A DNA stretch of 17,920 nucleotides from Turicibacter sp. UBA7094 (GTDB lineage Bacteria > Bacillota_I > Bacilli_A > MOL361 > Turicibacteraceae). Of this stretch, positions 15,234 to 17,920 are shown one piece after another; the stretch's first letter is position 1, and every line of letters starts with the position of its first letter. The notes below the pieces were generated by a model. That model searched no databases and was not told the DNA's origin. It worked only from the letters and a program-made list of their open reading frames with translations. The stretch covers positions 14,342 to 32,261 of the forward strand of contig DKYS01000058.1 in the NCBI GenBank assembly GCA_002493395.1, given 5' to 3'. Made by a program: the position numbers and the translations under genes.

Positions 15234-17852
15234 ATGATTCAACGTGTTAGATTAAAAAATGATCTCTACTGGTTAGGAATTTTAGATCCTAATTTAGACG
15301 TATTTGATATTATTATGGAAACAAAATATGGCACAACTTATAACTCTTACTTAGTTCAAACTACAGAGGGGTCTATTTTAGTTGAAACAGTAAAAGAAAA
15401 ATTCTTTGATACCTACTTACAAAAAATTAAAGATACTATCGGTGATTTAAGTCAAATTAAGTACATCATTACAAATCATACAGAGCCTGATCACGCTGGA
15501 TCTATTGGTCGACTCATTAGTCAAATTCCTAATCTAACGGTGCTTGGATCTAAAACAGCCATTAGTTATTTAAAAGATATTTTAAATATAGACTTTAAGT
15601 ATCAAACAACCGAGGAGCTTAAAAGCTTTACATTAGGAAATAAAACATTTGAGTTTATTAAGGCGCCTTTCTTACACTGGCCTGATTCTATTTACACCTA
15701 TATGCCAAACGATCAAGTCTTATTTACATGCGATTCGTTTGGATCTCACTATAGCCCTAAATCAGGTATTAAATTATCACAAGTCCCTCATTCAGAGGAA
15801 GTAGCCTATCAGGATGCTCTACTTTACTACTATACAGCTATTTTCTCGCCTTTTAAACCATATGTTATTAAGGCAATTGATAAAATTAAAAATTTAAAAC
15901 TAGAGATGATCTGTACGGGACATGGGCCTGTCCTTGATACAAGAATAGATGAAATTATTGCAACCTACCTCAAGTGGTCAACTCCATTACCAAAAAGGGA
16001 AACTAAAAAAGTAGTTGTTCCCTACGTTTCTGCTTACGGATATACCGGTGAATTAGCTGAGGCAATCATGAAAGGAATTCATGAAGTCGATCACTCTATC
16101 GAGGTTATCCCCTACAATCTTGACTTATTGAATTATCCACAGAAAAAGGATGAAATCCTCAATCATTTTGCTGATGCCGATGGTATCCTATTCGGAACAT
16201 GTACCATTAATGGAGATGCATTACCAATTATTTGGGATTTGTCTATTAACTTAAACCCTATCGTACATGGAGGAAAAACCGTATCTGCTTTCGGTTCCTA
16301 CGGTTGGAGTGGAGAAGGTGTGGACAATATCATGGATCGTTTAAGCCAACTTCGCATGAAAGTGATTGATGGATTTAAAATTAAATTCCGTGCTTCGCAA
16401 AGGGAGACAGAAGAAGCTATTGAATTTGGTAAACTCTTTGCTAATTGTCTCCTCACGGGAACGGTTCCCAAACGAAAAAAGGAGTCCTCGACTTCGCTTA
16501 GCGCTGAAGAGTTAAATCCAAGTGGTAAAGTTGTATTATGGCGTTGTATCATCTGTGGAGAAATTTATCCGGGAGTATTACCTCCTGAAGTTTGCCCTGC
16601 TTGTGGGGTCGGATCTGATTTATTCGAACTCTATGAAGAAGAGATCATTAATTTCAAATCAACAAAAGATGAAAAATTTGTTATCGTCGGTGGCGGTGTC
16701 GCTGCTATGACAGCAGCTCAAACGATTCGTCAACGTAATGAGATTGCTTCCATTACAATGATTAGTTCAGAATCAAACTATCCTTACTATCGTCCCTCTT
16801 TATCTGATTTAATCGTACACGACCTTACAGAAGATGAGTTTAACTTAAATGCTAAAGAGTGGTATTCGAACAATAATATTAATCTCTTACTTAACTCAAC
16901 TGTCACACAATTAAATTCTGATCACTGCACATTAACCCTTGAAAATGGCGAAACTATCGCTTATGATAAATTAATTTTAGCAACAGGTTCCTCAAATTTT
17001 ATTCCACCCATTAAAAATTCTGATACCTTAGGCGTATTTTCTATTAAATATAAATCAGATGCTCTGGCTTTACGTCACTATGCACAAGGAAAAAAATCAG
17101 CCGTGGTTATCGGTGGAGGAGTATTAGGATTAGAAGCGGCAGACGCTCTCCAAGAATTAGGCTTAAATGTGACGATTGTTGAGGTTAATGATCGCCTCAT
17201 GAAAGCACAATTAGATACTAATGCTTCATATTTTCTCCAAAACATCCTCTCTAAAAAAGGCATTGAAATTCGAACAGAGGCGAATGTTGAAGAGATCCTT
17301 ACGGATACCGAAAAAGCAATAGGTGTGAAATTAACTAACGAATTCATTCATGCCGACGTTATTGTGATTAGTGCCGGGGTTCGTGCCAATACACAACTAG
17401 CCACTCAAGCCAATTTAACAGTGAATCGTGGGATTATTGTAAATAATCAGATGCAAACATCAAATCCTAACATTTACGCTTGTGGAGATGTCGCCGAATT
17501 TGAGGGAGTCACTACAAATTTATGGTCTCCTGCAATTGAGCAAGCTAAAGTGGCTGGAAGTAATGCCGTTGGGGATACAAAAACATTCGCAAATGTATGT
17601 GAACCTTTATCTCTCGTCGCCTTTGATACTGAGATTTTCGCGATTGGTAAATCCCCCGCTAAAGATTTAGATACATTCCAAACACTTATTGACGAGAACC
17701 CTTCAACCGGGCATTTTAAAAAATTATACTTTGAAAATAATCAATTAATTTACGGAGTCTTATTCAAAGATATCTCTAAAGCAAGCGTCTTATTAAATGG
17801 CGTACGTCATAAAGAGGACTCCCAAACCGTTATCTCAAAACTTTACCGTTGA
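15234..17852 (+). CDS. Four-module flavodiiron protein with fused rubredoxin and NAD(P)H:rubredoxin oxidoreductase
   Basis: Predicted cytosolic NAD(P)H-driven reductase of O2 to water and/or NO to N2O. Its 872 residues hold four modules. The lactamase-like diiron domain (about 1-250) has all expected ligands: His82, Glu84, Asp86 and His87 in HTEPDHAG, His148, Asp167 and His230. A flavodoxin-like FMN domain spans about 258-405 (SAYGYTGELAEAI at 266-278). A short rubredoxin follows at 434-466, with Cys438, Cys441, Cys454 and Cys457. An FAD/NAD oxidoreductase covers about 480-872, with GGGVAA near 486, GGGVLGLEAA near 627 and YACGDVAEF near 748. This layout matches what is called class F flavodiiron protein, known from Trichomonas and some clostridia. 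The ATG follows GGAGGG at 6 bases. It is monocistronic, with a strong terminator. Choice between O2 and NO cannot be read from sequence. Confidence 0.95.
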   Translation: MIQRVRLKNDLYWLGILDPNLDVFDIIMETKYGTTYNSYLVQTTEGSILVETVKEKFFDTYLQKIKDTIGDLSQIKYIITNHTEPDHAGSIGRLISQIPNLTVLGSKTAISYLKDILNIDFKYQTTEELKSFTLGNKTFEFIKAPFLHWPDSIYTYMPNDQVLFTCDSFGSHYSPKSGIKLSQVPHSEEVAYQDALLYYYTAIFSPFKPYVIKAIDKIKNLKLEMICTGHGPVLDTRIDEIIATYLKWSTPLPKRETKKVVVPYVSAYGYTGELAEAIMKGIHEVDHSIEVIPYNLDLLNYPQKKDEILNHFADADGILFGTCTINGDALPIIWDLSINLNPIVHGGKTVSAFGSYGWSGEGVDNIMDRLSQLRMKVIDGFKIKFRASQRETEEAIEFGKLFANCLLTGTVPKRKKESSTSLSAEELNPSGKVVLWRCIICGEIYPGVLPPEVCPACGVGSDLFELYEEEIINFKSTKDEKFVIVGGGVAAMTAAQTIRQRNEIASITMISSESNYPYYRPSLSDLIVHDLTEDEFNLNAKEWYSNNNINLLLNSTVTQLNSDHCTLTLENGETIAYDKLILATGSSNFIPPIKNSDTLGVFSIKYKSDALALRHYAQGKKSAVVIGGGVLGLEAADALQELGLNVTIVEVNDRLMKAQLDTNASYFLQNILSKKGIEIRTEANVEEILTDTEKAIGVKLTNEFIHADVIVISAGVRANTQLATQANLTVNRGIIVNNQMQTSNPNIYACGDVAEFEGVTTNLWSPAIEQAKVAGSNAVGDTKTFANVCEPLSLVAFDTEIFAIGKSPAKDLDTFQTLIDENPSTGHFKKLYFENNQLIYGVLFKDISKASVLLNGVRHKEDSQTVISKLYR

Positions 17853-17853
17853 A

Positions 17854-17882
17854 AAAAGGTCCTTCCTTAGGAAGGACCTTTT
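17854..17882 (+). terminator. Terminator of the flavodiiron gene
   Basis: A perfect 13-bp stem (arms 17854-17866 and 17870-17882) with a TTA loop begins 2 bases after the stop codon and ends in TTTT. The A-rich left arm also gives a T-run on the opposite strand, so it could work in both directions. The last 38 bases of the window hold nothing recognisable. Confidence 0.93.
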
Positions 17883-17920
17883 AAATACACTGATTGCTAT
17901 CTCTTATGAAATAAACGAAT

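Noticed and set aside
1..17920. Mobile elements, CRISPR arrays, tRNA or rRNA genes
   Set aside because: Looked for and not seen: no direct repeat arrays, transposase or integrase motifs, or cloverleaf-like sequences; gene content is core metabolism with consistent base composition.

Overview
The window looks like chromosomal core DNA from a low-GC, anaerobic or microaerophilic Firmicute. The evidence is AT-rich intergenic DNA, strong AGGAGG ribosome binding sites, a Gram-positive pyrimidine operon with a PyrR-type RNA leader, class 1B dihydroorotate dehydrogenase with its PyrK partner, a YidC made as a lipoprotein, and a flavodiiron oxygen/NO reductase. A Turicibacter-like genome is my best guess; that is inference from overall protein flavour, not a search.

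Positions 1-10160 (minus strand) are a de novo pyrimidine operon. Transcribed right to left it holds a TTGACT/TATAAT promoter (10128-10156), a PyrR-binding RNA loop and an attenuator (10002-10107), then uracil permease (uraA/pyrP), pyrB, pyrC, carA, carB, pyrK and pyrD, and a possible terminator (34-72). The permease brings in uracil. CarAB make carbamoyl phosphate, PyrB and PyrC convert it to dihydroorotate, and PyrD-PyrK oxidise that to orotate. pyrE, pyrF and pyrR are not in the window. Besides the leader there are two internal RNA structures: a weak terminator plus inverted repeat between uraA and pyrB, and a 12-bp hairpin between carB and pyrK.

Positions 10242-14881 hold an HD-domain phosphohydrolase (minus), an uncharacterised 470-residue protein (minus), a YidC-type membrane insertase (plus) and a second uncharacterised protein of about 446 residues (minus). 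The two uncharacterised proteins are diverged paralogues over most of their length and flank yidC. yidC and the second paralogue converge on one shared bidirectional terminator that contains parts of both stop codons.

Positions 14882-15233 are an AT-rich divergent intergenic region with inverted repeats. Positions 15234-17852 (plus) encode one 872-residue four-module electron-transfer enzyme: diiron lactamase-like domain, flavodoxin, short rubredoxin, and NAD(P)H:rubredoxin oxidoreductase. It is followed by a strong terminator. This is a complete NAD(P)H-to-O2/NO reductase in one chain.

Nothing here looks mobile: I saw no tRNA, rRNA, insertion sequence, CRISPR array or phage gene. The least explained content is the paralogue pair around yidC and the operator-like repeats in front of the flavodiiron gene.
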